34,008 nt of DNA. It comes from Campylobacteraceae bacterium. GTDB lineage: Bacteria > Campylobacterota > Campylobacteria > Campylobacterales > Sulfurovaceae. Shown piece by piece: positions 8,141 through 16,798 of this stretch. The stretch lies in the NCBI GenBank assembly GCA_027036015.1, contig JALVTH010000040.1, positions 1 to 34,008 of the forward strand. Reading direction: 5' to 3'. The stretch's first letter is position 1; each line of letters starts with the position of its first letter. The position numbers and the translations under genes are program-made. Under the pieces are notes generated by a model, which searched no databases, was not told the origin of the DNA, and worked only from the letters and a program-made list of their open reading frames with translations.

Positions 8141-9377
8141 CTAAAAATCCCAAAATTACACTATCTTTAGAAAACTCCTCTTCTTTATACCCAAGAGCTT
8201 CAAGACGCTTAATAATTGGAGGATGCGAATAGTAAAAAAAGATATAAAGTGGATGCGAATATGGAAAAGCTTTATTTTCACTCACAAGCTTTAAAAGGGC
8301 TCGAATTAAATTTTCTTTTCCTCCAATTTTTGCTCCAAACTCATCTGCAGCATACTCATTTTTTCTGCTAAAATAGCTAATTATTGGCATAAAGAAAAAG
8401 CTAAGAAGCGGCATAATCATAATAATTAAAGCAAGCTTGACTCCAGCATTTTCAACAACTCCTAACTCATAAAATAAACTACTTGGCAAATGTCCAACAA
8501 TATAAAAAATTGCAAAAAAGAAAACTCCCATCAACGCAATATTTTTCAAAATATCTTTATGCGAATAGTGTCCTAATTCATGCCCTAAAACGGCAATAAT
8601 TTCATCATTATTTAATTTTTGAAGCAAAGTATCAAAAAGCACTACTCTCTTAGCCTTTCCAAATCCTCCAAAATATGCATTTAAGCGATTATCCCTTTTA
8701 CTTGCATCTATTGTATAAACACCATTACTTTCTAATCCAACTTCTTTTAAAATTGCTTCAATTTTTTCTTTTAAATATTCATCTTCAATTGGTTTGAATT
8801 TATTAAAAATTGGAGCAATAAGAGTTGGATAGAGAAAATTAATTGCAACCACAAAGAAAAAGGCTATCAAAAAGCCCCAAAGCCACCAATTTTCATAATT
8901 TGTAATAACATATATTAAAAGCGAAAAAATTGCTCCGCCAAAAAGCAAAAATAAAGCAATTTGCTTGATTAAATCAAGAATAAAAAGTTTTGGTGTCATA
9001 TTGCTAAAATGAAATGATTTATCCAAAACAAACGTTTTATAAATCTCAAAAGGTAAATGGATGAAAAATTCAATTGCAAAAAAACCAAGTAGAAAAAGTA
9101 AACTATTTATTAAAGTATCATCAATTCCAATCAAACCCTGCAACCATGCAAAACCTTTATAAACCCAAAATAAAAAAAGTAAATATTCAACAAAACTTTG
9201 TGCAATTGCCATACGCTCTTTTTTAATAGCATAATTTGCCGCTATGACATATTTTGTTGGCGTTAAAAGAACAGCCTCTTGATATTTTTTTTTGGCTATA
9301 TAGCCAATTTGCATTACACTAATATATATTTTTAATAATGTATAAAATGTAAAAATTCCAATTAAAACCTCAAGCAT
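8130..9377 (-). CDS. M48 family zinc metallopeptidase (Ste24/CAAX protease type)
   Basis: Inner-membrane zinc protease of 415 residues, the size of Ste24-type M48 proteins and longer than HtpX (about 290). It has an M48 N-terminal domain with several membrane helices (about 3-22, 62-80, 90-108, 138-158 and 165-185), the zinc motif HELGH (266-270), two further helices (about 282-295 and 315-335), and EYAADEF (341-347) supplying the third zinc ligand. Bacterial members are thought to act in membrane-protein quality control, since bacteria lack prenylated CAAX substrates. The start ATG has TAGGAGC upstream. It is divergent from the nap operon across 147 bases. Confidence 0.9.
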   Translation of the reverse strand: MLEVLIGIFTFYTLLKIYISVMQIGYIAKKKYQEAVLLTPTKYVIAANYAIKKERMAIAQSFVEYLLFLFWVYKGFAWLQGLIGIDDTLINSLLFLLGFFAIEFFIHLPFEIYKTFVLDKSFHFSNMTPKLFILDLIKQIALFLLFGGAIFSLLIYVITNYENWWLWGFLIAFFFVVAINFLYPTLIAPIFNKFKPIEDEYLKEKIEAILKEVGLESNGVYTIDASKRDNRLNAYFGGFGKAKRVVLFDTLLQKLNNDEIIAVLGHELGHYSHKDILKNIALMGVFFFAIFYIVGHLPSSLFYELGVVENAGVKLALIIMIMPLLSFFFMPIISYFSRKNEYAADEFGAKIGGKENLIRALLKLVSENKAFPYSHPLYIFFYYSHPPIIKRLEALGYKEEEFSKDSVILGFLDDA

Positions 9378-9443
9378 TGTTAGCTCCTATAATTTTTTGC
9401 AATAAATATAGCATAAATTGATAAAGCCAAGCTTTTTAGCAAA

Positions 9444-9461
9444 AATTGATTTAAATCAATT
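9444..9461 (+). promoter_or_regulatory. FNR/CRP-family operator upstream of napA
   Basis: A perfect 18-base palindrome, AATTGATTTAAATCAATT, contains TTGAT-N4-ATCAA, the consensus recognised by FNR-type regulators. Its centre is 72 bases before the napA start. If transcription starts near 9494, the centre is about 41 bases upstream, the class II activator position. This suggests oxygen- or nitrogen-oxide-responsive activation of the nap operon by a CRP/FNR protein encoded elsewhere. Confidence 0.75.
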
Positions 9462-9481
9462 ACTAACATAAAAATTTTTGA

Positions 9482-9520
9482 TACCATATATTCATCCCAT
9501 CTATAAATAAAATAGGAGGT
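9482..9520 (+). promoter_or_regulatory. napA -10 region and consensus Shine-Dalgarno
   Basis: TACCAT (9482-9487) is the -10 candidate that fits class II spacing from the operator. TATATT (9487-9492) is a better sequence match but lies five bases further on. AGGAGGT (9514-9520) is a full anti-16S match four bases before the ATG at 9525 and ten before the next ATG at 9531, the strongest ribosome site in the window, fitting high expression. Confidence 0.5.
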
Positions 9521-9524
9521 CTAT

Positions 9525-12339
9525 ATGGGAATGAATCGACGCGATTTTATTAAAGCCTCTGCAGCCGCCACAGCAGCTGCAGCAGTTGGTATTTCGGTCC
9601 CCGAAGAAGCAAAAGCAGCCGCTAAAGAAGCAGAAGCAGGATGGAGATGGGATAAAGCTCCTTGCCGCTTTTGTGGAACCGGATGCGGAATTATGTTAGC
9701 AGTAAAAGATGGAAAAATTGTTGCTGTAAAAGGTGACCCAGCAGCTCCAGTTAACAGAGGATTAAACTGCATTAAGGGTTATTTTAACGCAAAAATTATG
9801 TATGGTGCCGATAGACTCACTCAACCACTTATGAGAGTGAATGAAAAAGGTGAATTTGATAAAAATGGTAAATTTAAACCAGTCTCTTGGAAAAGAGCTT
9901 TTGATGAGATGGAAAAACAAATCAAAAGAGCTCTAAAAGAGAGTGGTCCAGAAGGTGTTGCAGTATTTGCTTCAGGGCAATATACTATTATGGAAGGGTA
10001 TGCCGCCCAAAAAATGATGAAAGCAGGTTTCCGCTCTAATGCGATTGACCCGAATGCAAGACACTGTATGGCAAGTGCAGTTGTAGGATTTTATCAAACA
10101 TTTGGTATCGATGAGCCAAGTGGGTGCTATGATGATATTGAACTTACTGATACTATTGTGGTATGGGGTTCAAATATGGCAGAAATGCACCCAATTCTTT
10201 GGTCAAGATGTACTGATAGAAAATTGAGTGATCCAGATCGTGTAAAAGTAGTAAACTTACAAACTTATACACACAGAACCTGCGATTTAGAGTGACTTTA
10301 CAATCATTTTCCGTCCACAAACAGATTTAGCAATTTGGAACTATATTGCTCATGAAATTGTCTATAACCATCCAGAAGCAATTGATTGGGATTTTGTTAA
10401 AAAACACATCGTTTTTGCAGCAGGTCCAGTTAATCTTGGTTATGGTATGAGAAGAGCAGGAGAAAAATCACTCAAAGATGGACTCTATAGCGATAAAGAG
10501 ATGGAAATTATCAAAAAAGAGATGGCAAAAGAAGTTTCATCGCTTGAAGCACCAGCCCTCAAACCGTATGGCTATAAAGAGGGTGATGTGATGAAAAATA
10601 GAGGTGGAACATTAGCCCACTGGATTATCAGCTTTGAAGATTACAAAAAATCACTTGAGCCATATACACTTGATTATGTAGCAAAATTGGCAAAAGGTGA
10701 TCCAGACGAACCGCTTGAAGAGTTTAAGAAAAAACTTAAAAAATTAGCCCAGCTTTACATTGAAAAAGATAGAAAAGTAGTAAGCTTTTGGACAATGGGT
10801 ATGAACCAACACACACGCGGTTCTTGGGATAATACATTGGCTTATAATGTTCATTTCTTGCTTAATAAACAAGCAAAACCAGGCTCTGGGGCATTCTCAC
10901 TAACTGGTCAACCAAGTGCTTGTGGTACAGCAAGAGAAGTTGGAACATTTACTCACCGCTTACCAGCAGATATGATGGTAAAAAATCCTAAACACAGAGC
11001 CATTGCCGAAAAACGCTGGAGAATTCCAGAAGGAACACTCAATCCAGTTGGTAAACAACACATTGTTGCAATCCACAGGGGCTTAGAAGATGGACTTATT
11101 AAATTTGCGTGGGTAAATGTTTGTAATGCTTTCCAAGATACAGCAAATGCAAACCACTGGATTAAAGCAGCAAGAAAAAAAGATTGCTTTATAGTAACCT
11201 CTGATGGATATCCTGGAATTTCAGCAATGGTATCTGATTTGGTACTTCCTAGTGCAATGATTTATGAAAAATGGGGAGCATATGGAAATGCTGAGAGAAG
11301 AACACAACATTGGAGACAACAAGTATTGCCAGTTGGGCAAGCAATGAGTGATACTTGGCAATGGGTAGAACTCTCTAAACGTTTTAAAGTTAAAGATGTA
11401 TGGGGTGAATATCCACCAAGTGGACCACGTAAAAAACCACTTCCAAGCGTAATTGAAGCAGCCAAAAAAATGGGATATAGCGAAGATACAACAATGTATG
11501 AAATTTTATTTGCTAATGAAGAGGCAAAAAAATATACCCTTGATGATCCAGTTGCTAAAGGTTTTGATGATACTGATAGTAAAGGTGATAGCAGAAAAGT
11601 TATTGGAAGTGATGGAAAAGAGTGGAAAGGTTATGGCTTTTTTATCCATAAATATCTCTTTGAAGAGTATGCAAGCTTTGGTAGAGGCCATGGACACGAT
11701 TTAGCTCCATTTGATGTATATCATAAAGTAAGAGGTCTCAAATGGCCAGTTGTTAATGGTAAAGAAACATTCTGGCGCTTTAATGTTAAATATGACCCAT
11801 ATGCAGCAAAAGCAGCAAAAGAGGCTGGACTAACAGATTTTGCATTTTATGGACCTTTGGCTAAAAAACTTTATCCAGGAAGCCTTACAAAACCAGATAA
11901 AACTAAGCCAAAAATTGATCTTAAAAACAAAGCAAAAATCTTTGCAAGACCATATATGGATCCACCAGAAATGCCAGATAAAGAGTATGATACATGGCTA
12001 TGTACTGGACGCGTGCTTGAGCATTGGCATAGCGGAACAATGACAATGAGAGTTCCAGAACTCTTTAGAGCAATGCCAGAAGCGCTTTGTTATATGCATC
12101 CAGAAGATGCGAAAAAACGAGGCGTAAAACGTGGTGAACTTGTATGGATTGAATCAAGACGTGGGAAAGTAAAAGCAAGGGTAGAGACAAGAGGAAGAAA
12201 CAGACCACCACGTGGACTTGTATTTGTGCCATGGTTTGATGAAAAAGTATTTATTAACAAAGTTACTCTTGATGCAACTTGTCCGATGAGTAAACAAACA
12301 GATTACAAAAAATGTGCAGTAAAAATTTATAAAGCATAA
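9525..12339 (+). CDS. napA: periplasmic nitrate reductase catalytic subunit NapA, frame broken at 10293
   Basis: Molybdenum bis-MGD enzyme that reduces nitrate to nitrite in the periplasm. The N-terminal part has a Tat signal (NRRDFIK, residues 4-10, then an Ala-rich core), the [4Fe-4S] cysteines C47, C50, C54 and C82, and the Mo-ligand motif NARHCMAS with C181. After residue 256 (THRTCDLE) the frame hits TGA at 10293. The homologous sequence resumes one base later as [15 protein letters not shown] and stays open to TAA at 12339, giving 256 + 681 = 937 residues, a normal NapA length. Removing one base restores the protein exactly. As written, only a 256-residue fragment would be made; the first ATG of the remainder is at 10447. 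No other damage is seen, so sequencing error, a recent mutation or recoding are all possible. Confidence 0.93.
10288..10296 (+). other. +1 frameshift site in napA
   Basis: The upstream frame reads GAT TTA GAG TGA. The downstream frame has TAG at 10288-10290 and is open from AGT GAC TTT onward, so the shift must occur in the window TTAGAGTGAC. The stop context UGA-C is the weak one used at prfB-type +1 shifts, but GAG cannot re-pair well on AGU and there is no Shine-Dalgarno-like stimulator just upstream. There is no homopolymer that would favour slippage. Confidence 0.85.
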
Positions 12340-12354
12340 AAAAAGGAAAAGGCA

Positions 12355-13203
12355 ATGGGTGGTAAAGAAAAAGAAAAAATTACTCCAAGAAGAAGATTTT
12401 TTACCGATTTAGCTCATCACATTGGGCTTGGGGCAATGGGAGTGTTGCTTTGGGCTGGTTATACAAGTAAAGCCAAAAGCTCACCTCTCACTCTTCGACC
12501 ACCCGCTGCCTTAGATGAAGAAGATTTTTTAAAAACTTGTATTAAATGCGGACTTTGTGCCGAAGCGTGCCAAAATAGACCACAAAATAAAGACGTAAAT
12601 GGCAAGCAACTTCCTGGCACGCTTAAAATGGCAAAAGCTGGAGATAATGTAACAATTGGAACACCTTTTTTTATTCCAAGAGATGTTCCTTGTTATATGT
12701 GTGATGATATCCCATGTACTAAAGCTTGTCCAACAGAAGCTTTAGATATTACAAGAGTTACCAATCCAAAAACAAAAGAGCTTGATATTAAAATGATGCG
12801 AATGGGCGTGGCTGTTGTTGATGTGCATTCATGCATTGCTTTTTGGGGATTGCAATGTGATGCATGTTATCGTGCTTGCCCACTCCTTGATGAAGCAATT
12901 AAATTGGTTTATAACAGAAACAGCAGAACCGGAAAACATGCCTTTTTAGAGCCAAAAGTTGATCCTGATGTTTGCACAGGGTGCGGACTTTGTGAAAAAG
13001 CGTGTGTAACTGAAAAACCAGCAATTTTTGTTTTGCCAAGAGAAGTTGCTCTTGGTAAAGTTGGAGCTCATTATGTAAGAGGGTGGGATAAAAAAGATCA
13101 ACAAAGAGTTAAAGAGCGTAATTTAAATGATATTACTACGCATGATGAGCGAAGTAAGAAAAAACCAATTGATTATTTAAATAGTAATTCTTTAGGATTA
13201 TAA
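12355..13203 (+). CDS. napG: NapG, Fe-S subunit of the quinol dehydrogenase for nitrate reduction
   Basis: Periplasm-facing ferredoxin-like protein that works with NapH to pass menaquinol electrons towards NapB and NapA. The 282-residue sequence starts with a Tat-type region (RRRFFTDLAHH, then a hydrophobic stretch) and carries four [4Fe-4S] cysteine groups: CIKCGLCAEAC, CYMCDDIPCTKAC, an extended group starting CIAFWGLQCDACYRAC, and CTGCGLCEKAC. AAGGAAAAGG precedes the ATG, 15 bases after napA. In species lacking NapC, NapGH is the main route from quinol to Nap, and no napC is seen here. Confidence 0.95.
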   Translation: MGGKEKEKITPRRRFFTDLAHHIGLGAMGVLLWAGYTSKAKSSPLTLRPPAALDEEDFLKTCIKCGLCAEACQNRPQNKDVNGKQLPGTLKMAKAGDNVTIGTPFFIPRDVPCYMCDDIPCTKACPTEALDITRVTNPKTKELDIKMMRMGVAVVDVHSCIAFWGLQCDACYRACPLLDEAIKLVYNRNSRTGKHAFLEPKVDPDVCTGCGLCEKACVTEKPAIFVLPREVALGKVGAHYVRGWDKKDQQRVKERNLNDITTHDERSKKKPIDYLNSNSLGL

Positions 13204-13204
13204 G

Positions 13205-14020
13205 ATGAAAAATATGAAATATTTGATTTTACGAAGAATTACCCAAATTACACTACTTTTTTTATACTTTGCAGGAAATGCATGGGGATGGAGTATTTTG
13301 CAAGGAGATATCTCTACTTCGCTTTTATTTAATAAAATTCCACTCTCAGATCCTTTTGCCCTCTTGCAAATATTAGCAACTGGCGCTTTAGTTGGAGCAA
13401 ATGTTGTTGTTGGAGCTGTTATAATTACTCTTTTTTATGGTTTAATAGGAGGTAGAGCCTTTTGTTCATGGGTTTGCCCTGTAAATATGGTAACTGATCT
13501 TGCTACCTGGCTTAGAAGAAAACTACTTATTGATAAAGTTGAGCCAAAAATCTGGATGAGTAGAAATATTCGTTATTATATGATTGCTTTAGCCCTGATT
13601 GTCTCAGCTATTAGCGGATTAGCTGCCTTTGAAGTAGTAAGTCCAATTTCAATTTTAAATAGAAATATTGTGTTTGGATTGGGTTCAGGATTAGGCCTAA
13701 TTGGTGCGATTTTTATTTTTGATTTGTTTGTTGTTAAAAATGGATGGTGTGGACATATCTGTCCACTTGGAGGATTTTATTCTCTTATTGGAAAATTTTC
13801 TTTATTTAAAGTAAAACATGATCATCAAAAATGCACTCTTTGTATGCGATGCAAAGAGGTGTGTCCTGAAAGTCAAGTTTTAAAGATGATTGGGAAAAGC
13901 TCTATCACAGTAAATAGCGGTGAGTGCACCAATTGTGGACGATGTATAGATGTTTGCAATGATGATGCACTCTTTTTTACAATCTCAAAATATATCAAAG
14001 AAAATAAGGAGTCAAAATGA
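13205..14020 (+). CDS. napH: NapH, membrane Fe-S quinol dehydrogenase subunit
   Basis: Inner-membrane partner of NapG, 271 residues. Four membrane helices are visible (about residues 10-27, 50-77, 113-135 and 150-172). Two cytoplasmic CX3CP motifs (CSWVCP and CGHICP, typical of NapH/NosR/RdxA proteins) are followed by two C-terminal ferredoxin motifs (CTLCMRCKEVC and CTNCGRCIDVC). It starts one base after the napG stop and its end overlaps the napB start (ATGA), so G, H and B are translated as a coupled set. Confidence 0.95.
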   Translation: MKNMKYLILRRITQITLLFLYFAGNAWGWSILQGDISTSLLFNKIPLSDPFALLQILATGALVGANVVVGAVIITLFYGLIGGRAFCSWVCPVNMVTDLATWLRRKLLIDKVEPKIWMSRNIRYYMIALALIVSAISGLAAFEVVSPISILNRNIVFGLGSGLGLIGAIFIFDLFVVKNGWCGHICPLGGFYSLIGKFSLFKVKHDHQKCTLCMRCKEVCPESQVLKMIGKSSITVNSGECTNCGRCIDVCNDDALFFTISKYIKENKESK

Positions 14021-14610
14021 GAAAAACACTCTTATCACTTGCTGCAATAACCCTCATGGGTGCAACACTTTTTGCAGCCCAAAAAGCTATCTCGCCTGAA
14101 GAGCTTAGTTTACGAAAAGCTGATGTTGTGAAGGAAAATGTAGCTCCAGTAGATGCAAAATATTCTGCACCAGCTCCAGGAGCTGCAAAAACTCTTGAGC
14201 GCTCATATGAAAATGCACCACCACTTATTCCTCACAGTGTAAAAGGACTTTTGCCAATTACAATAAAAAATAATGCTTGTTTAGGGTGTCATATGCCAAA
14301 TGTAGCAAAAGGAGTTGGAGCAACACCAATTCCAGAATCACACTTTACTGATTTTAGACCAAATACCATTATTAAAGATGGAAAAATTATTAAAGATGGA
14401 AAAGTAATTGCAAATACAACTGATGTTACAATTGCTAAATTTAAAAAACTTAAAAAACTCAATCCTGCAAGATATAATTGTAGCCAATGCCATGTTCCAC
14501 AAGCCAATGTTAAACCTTTAGTAAAAAACAACTTTAAACCAGAATTTACTGATCCAAAATTAAAACACAAATCTGATTTAATTAAAGTAATTAATGTTGG
14601 AGTCAAATAG
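14017..14610 (+). CDS. napB: NapB, di-haem cytochrome c subunit
   Basis: Periplasmic electron-transfer partner of NapA. The 197-residue protein has an N-terminal Sec signal (about residues 1-20, ending TLFAA) and two haem c sites, CLGCH near residue 88 and CSQCH near 156, plus nearby His and Met candidates for axial ligands. PPLIPHSV before the first haem is a NapB hallmark. A perfect six-residue tandem duplication, IIKDGK twice at 118-129, lies between the haems. TAAGGAG is present upstream, and the start overlaps the napH stop. Confidence 0.95.
   Translation: MRKTLLSLAAITLMGATLFAAQKAISPEELSLRKADVVKENVAPVDAKYSAPAPGAAKTLERSYENAPPLIPHSVKGLLPITIKNNACLGCHMPNVAKGVGATPIPESHFTDFRPNTIIKDGKIIKDGKVIANTTDVTIAKFKKLKKLNPARYNCSQCHVPQANVKPLVKNNFKPEFTDPKLKHKSDLIKVINVGVK
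14368..14403 (+). repeat. 18-bp perfect tandem duplication within napB
   Basis: ATTATTAAAGATGGAAAA occurs twice head to tail (14368-14385 and 14386-14403), in frame, coding IIKDGK twice between the two haem motifs. Both copies are identical at base level, which suggests a recent duplication. Confidence 0.9.
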
Positions 14611-15104
14611 TGGTAGATAGAAGAGCATTTTTTAAAAAACTTATTCCCTCAAAAGAGGAGTCTTCTCCTCTTTATCTTCGCCCGCCATATTTTAATGATT
14701 TAAACACTTTTGAAAAAGAGTGCATAAATTGTGAAGAAAAAAGCTGTGCTTTTGCTTGCCCAGAAAAAATTATTGTTATTGAAGCCAAAGGCACACCAAT
14801 ACTAAATTTTAATAAAAGTGGCTGCACTTTTTGTCAAGAGTGTGCAATTGCTTGTAAAAAAAATGTTTTAACAATTGAAAATGAAAAAGCCATTAATGCA
14901 GTCTTTTTAATCAATAAAGATAAATGTATGGCTCATAATAAAAGTATCTGCTTTTCATGTAAAGAGCCTTGCATTGAAGATGCAATTTTATTTGAAGGAC
15001 TTTTTAATCCAATTATTGACATAAATCGATGTAATGCTTGCGGATTTTGCTATAATAGATGTCCAAGTAATGCTATTGAATTTATTATTAAGGAGGCTGA
15101 ATGA
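14610..15104 (+). CDS. napF: NapF-type polyferredoxin
   Basis: Cytoplasmic Fe-S protein thought to help load or mature NapA before Tat export. The 164 residues hold four cysteine groups: CINCEEKSCAFAC, CTFCQECAIAC, an irregular one (CMAHNKSICFSCKEPC) and CNACGFCYNRC. The N-terminus DRRAFFKKLIP resembles a Tat motif without a following hydrophobic core, as is usual for NapF. The start is GTG, sharing its first base with the TAG stop of napB. Confidence 0.88.
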   Translation: MVDRRAFFKKLIPSKEESSPLYLRPPYFNDLNTFEKECINCEEKSCAFACPEKIIVIEAKGTPILNFNKSGCTFCQECAIACKKNVLTIENEKAINAVFLINKDKCMAHNKSICFSCKEPCIEDAILFEGLFNPIIDINRCNACGFCYNRCPSNAIEFIIKEAE

Positions 15105-15466
15105 AAATAAATTTAAATGATTTTCCTAATCTAAAAAATAAACTTAGTGAAGATGAACACGATTTAGATGATACAAGATTTTTTTGTGTAGTTGATGAAA
15201 ATTATGAAGATATCGATGATGAAGAGGTTGATGTTTTTGATCCTAATGATTACAACTATTTAGTTTATATTACAGAGCGAGTAAGTAATATTTTAGGAAA
15301 AGAAGGACTACAAAAATTAATCGAAACAATCCAAAAACAAGATTTTATAGAAAACTTTTTAGCCTCTGAAGAGGACCTTTATGGTATAAAATCAAACTTG
15401 AGTGATGAAGAAATTGCTCTAAAAATTACTCAATTAATTGATAATTTAATAGGAGAGATGAGTTGA
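15101..15466 (+). CDS. acidic hypothetical protein in the nap operon
   Basis: I do not recognise this 121-residue protein. It has no signal peptide or membrane segment, so it should be cytoplasmic. The first half is strongly acidic (a D/E-rich run at about residues 16-50), and the second half looks helical and amphipathic. There is one cysteine and no metal motif. The ATG overlaps the napF stop (ATGA) with AAGGAGG ahead, and its own stop overlaps the napL start (TTGA), so it is tightly embedded in the operon. A role in NapA maturation or assembly is inferred from position only. Confidence 0.8.
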   Translation: MKINLNDFPNLKNKLSEDEHDLDDTRFFCVVDENYEDIDDEEVDVFDPNDYNYLVYITERVSNILGKEGLQKLIETIQKQDFIENFLASEEDLYGIKSNLSDEEIALKITQLIDNLIGEMS

Positions 15467-16395
15467 AAAAACTATTTTTGCTTTTTTTACCACTTTTGCT
15501 CTTTGCAATATCTCCAATAAAAGAAATTACTGCAACAAGTGGCATTAAAGATATTGCCCTTTGTCAAAATAAAATTATTGCTGGTAGCGAAGATGGTAAA
15601 GTTACAATATATAACTTAAAAACACTTCAAATAATAAAAAGCTTTCAACTTCCAAAAATAAAAGATTTTATGGGTGATTTAATCGATGCTCCAATTGGGA
15701 GTGTGGATTGTTTAAATAAGAGCTATTTAGTAGTTAGCGATAGCGGCATTGGAGGTTATGGCAATGTTTGGATTATCAAAGATAATAATTTAACAAAAAT
15801 TTTTAGTGCAAAAGATAAATTAAGTGTTATAAAAGCACAATTTATTAGCAATGATAAAATTTTACTTGGGCTTTTAAGCAATGAAGCCTACCTTTTTGAT
15901 CTTAATAAGAAAAAATTTCTTTACAAAAAGCAACTGACCCCTTCGAAATTTTCTGATTTTGCTTTAAATAAAGAAAGAGATAAAGCTGTTTTTGTTAGCG
16001 AAAGTGGCAAAGCTGATTTAATGAACACTTATAATGGTAAATTGCTTCAATCAATTGATATGAATTTAGATATGATTTTTCAAGTAGCCTTTTATAAAAA
16101 TTATATTGCAACAGCAAGCAAAGATAGAAGTGCTACAATTTATAATATAGCAAATAACAAAAAACAAAAAATTACTTCAAATTTTTTTGTATACAATGTT
16201 GCTTTAAATGATAAATATATTGCTTTAATGATGGATGAAAAAAACAATATTACCATCTTTGATTTAAACTCATTAGAAAAGAAATATACCCTAAAAGGTC
16301 ATAACAAAATGATTAGTAAACTTCTCTTTTTTAATAACAATACTCTAATTAGTGCCGGAAGAGATGGGAAAATCTATTTTTGGAAATTACCATAA
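15463..16395 (+). CDS. napL: NapL, periplasmic beta-propeller protein
   Basis: A 310-residue protein with a Sec signal peptide (KKLFLLFLPLLLFA) followed by repeated WD40-like blades, for example ending in DGKVTIYNL, DRSATIYNI and DGKIYFWKL, the last blade closing at the C-terminus. NapL is a poorly understood component of epsilonproteobacterial nap clusters, reported to be dispensable for nitrate reduction but possibly affecting NapA activity. The start is TTG within TTGA overlapping the previous stop, with AGGAGAG upstream. The name rests on fold plus position. Confidence 0.85.
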   Translation: MKKLFLLFLPLLLFAISPIKEITATSGIKDIALCQNKIIAGSEDGKVTIYNLKTLQIIKSFQLPKIKDFMGDLIDAPIGSVDCLNKSYLVVSDSGIGGYGNVWIIKDNNLTKIFSAKDKLSVIKAQFISNDKILLGLLSNEAYLFDLNKKKFLYKKQLTPSKFSDFALNKERDKAVFVSESGKADLMNTYNGKLLQSIDMNLDMIFQVAFYKNYIATASKDRSATIYNIANNKKQKITSNFFVYNVALNDKYIALMMDEKNNITIFDLNSLEKKYTLKGHNKMISKLLFFNNNTLISAGRDGKIYFWKLP

Positions 16396-16406
16396 AAGGA
16401 GTAAAA

Positions 16407-16760
16407 ATGAATATTTCAAGTATTGTAGTTCAATGTAAAAGTGAGCACTTTGATGCTGTTAAAAAATGGTGTGAAGAAAGCACTATTTGTGATTATCACT
16501 TTGGTGATAAGGAAAAAGGAAAAATTATTGTAACAATTGAAGGTGAAAATGTTGAAGAAGAGATTGAAAAATTGCGCCAAATTCAAATGGCTCCCTATGT
16601 TATTTCAGCTGATATGATGATGACCTATCAAGAAGATATGCTTGATGAAGAATTTAAAAAAGTTCAAGAAAAAGACCCAGTTCCAGCATGGCTTAATGAT
16701 GAAAATATAAGAGCTGAAGATATTGTCTATCAAGGAGATTTAAAAAAGAAATTCTTCTAA
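16407..16760 (+). CDS. napD: NapD, NapA signal-peptide chaperone
   Basis: Small cytoplasmic chaperone that binds the Tat signal of NapA until the cofactor is inserted. I start it at the ATG at 16407 (NISSIVVQCK), giving 117 residues, because AAAAGGAG stands six bases ahead; an in-frame start 27 bases upstream lies inside napL. The ferredoxin-like beta-alpha-beta fold pattern is visible (IVVQCK ... GKIIVTIEG ... APYVISADMMMTYQ). It carries a C-terminal extension of about 30 residues compared with the enterobacterial protein. It is the last gene of the operon and is followed by a terminator. Confidence 0.9.
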   Translation: MNISSIVVQCKSEHFDAVKKWCEESTICDYHFGDKEKGKIIVTIEGENVEEEIEKLRQIQMAPYVISADMMMTYQEDMLDEEFKKVQEKDPVPAWLNDENIRAEDIVYQGDLKKKFF

Positions 16761-16798
16761 ATAGTGTTTTCCGCAGCTTTGCGGAAAACTATTTTTTT
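16761..16798 (+). terminator. rho-independent terminator of the nap operon
   Basis: A perfect 10-bp stem, GTTTTCCGCA / TGCGGAAAAC (16766-16775 and 16780-16789), has a GCTT loop, a partial ATA/TAT extension, and seven T residues from 16792. It begins immediately after the napD stop. The stem covers the stop codon of the convergent efp gene, so it may stop both transcripts, although the minus-strand T-run is weak. Confidence 0.92.

Noticed and set aside
9521-9772. Minus-strand open frame of 83 codons over the napA start
   Set aside because: Antisense to the Tat signal and cluster motif, Ala-rich by reflection of the Ala-rich napA codons; no ribosome site or homology visible.
10293-10295. Selenocysteine read-through of TGA in napA
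   Set aside because: Continuing in the same frame gives a sequence unlike NapA ([10 protein letters not shown]) and a further stop within about 20 codons; the true continuation is in the +1 frame.
10447-12339. Treating the downstream napA part as an independent 630-residue gene from ATG 10447
   Set aside because: No ribosome site is seen before that ATG, and about 50 conserved NapA codons precede it in the same frame back to 10294.
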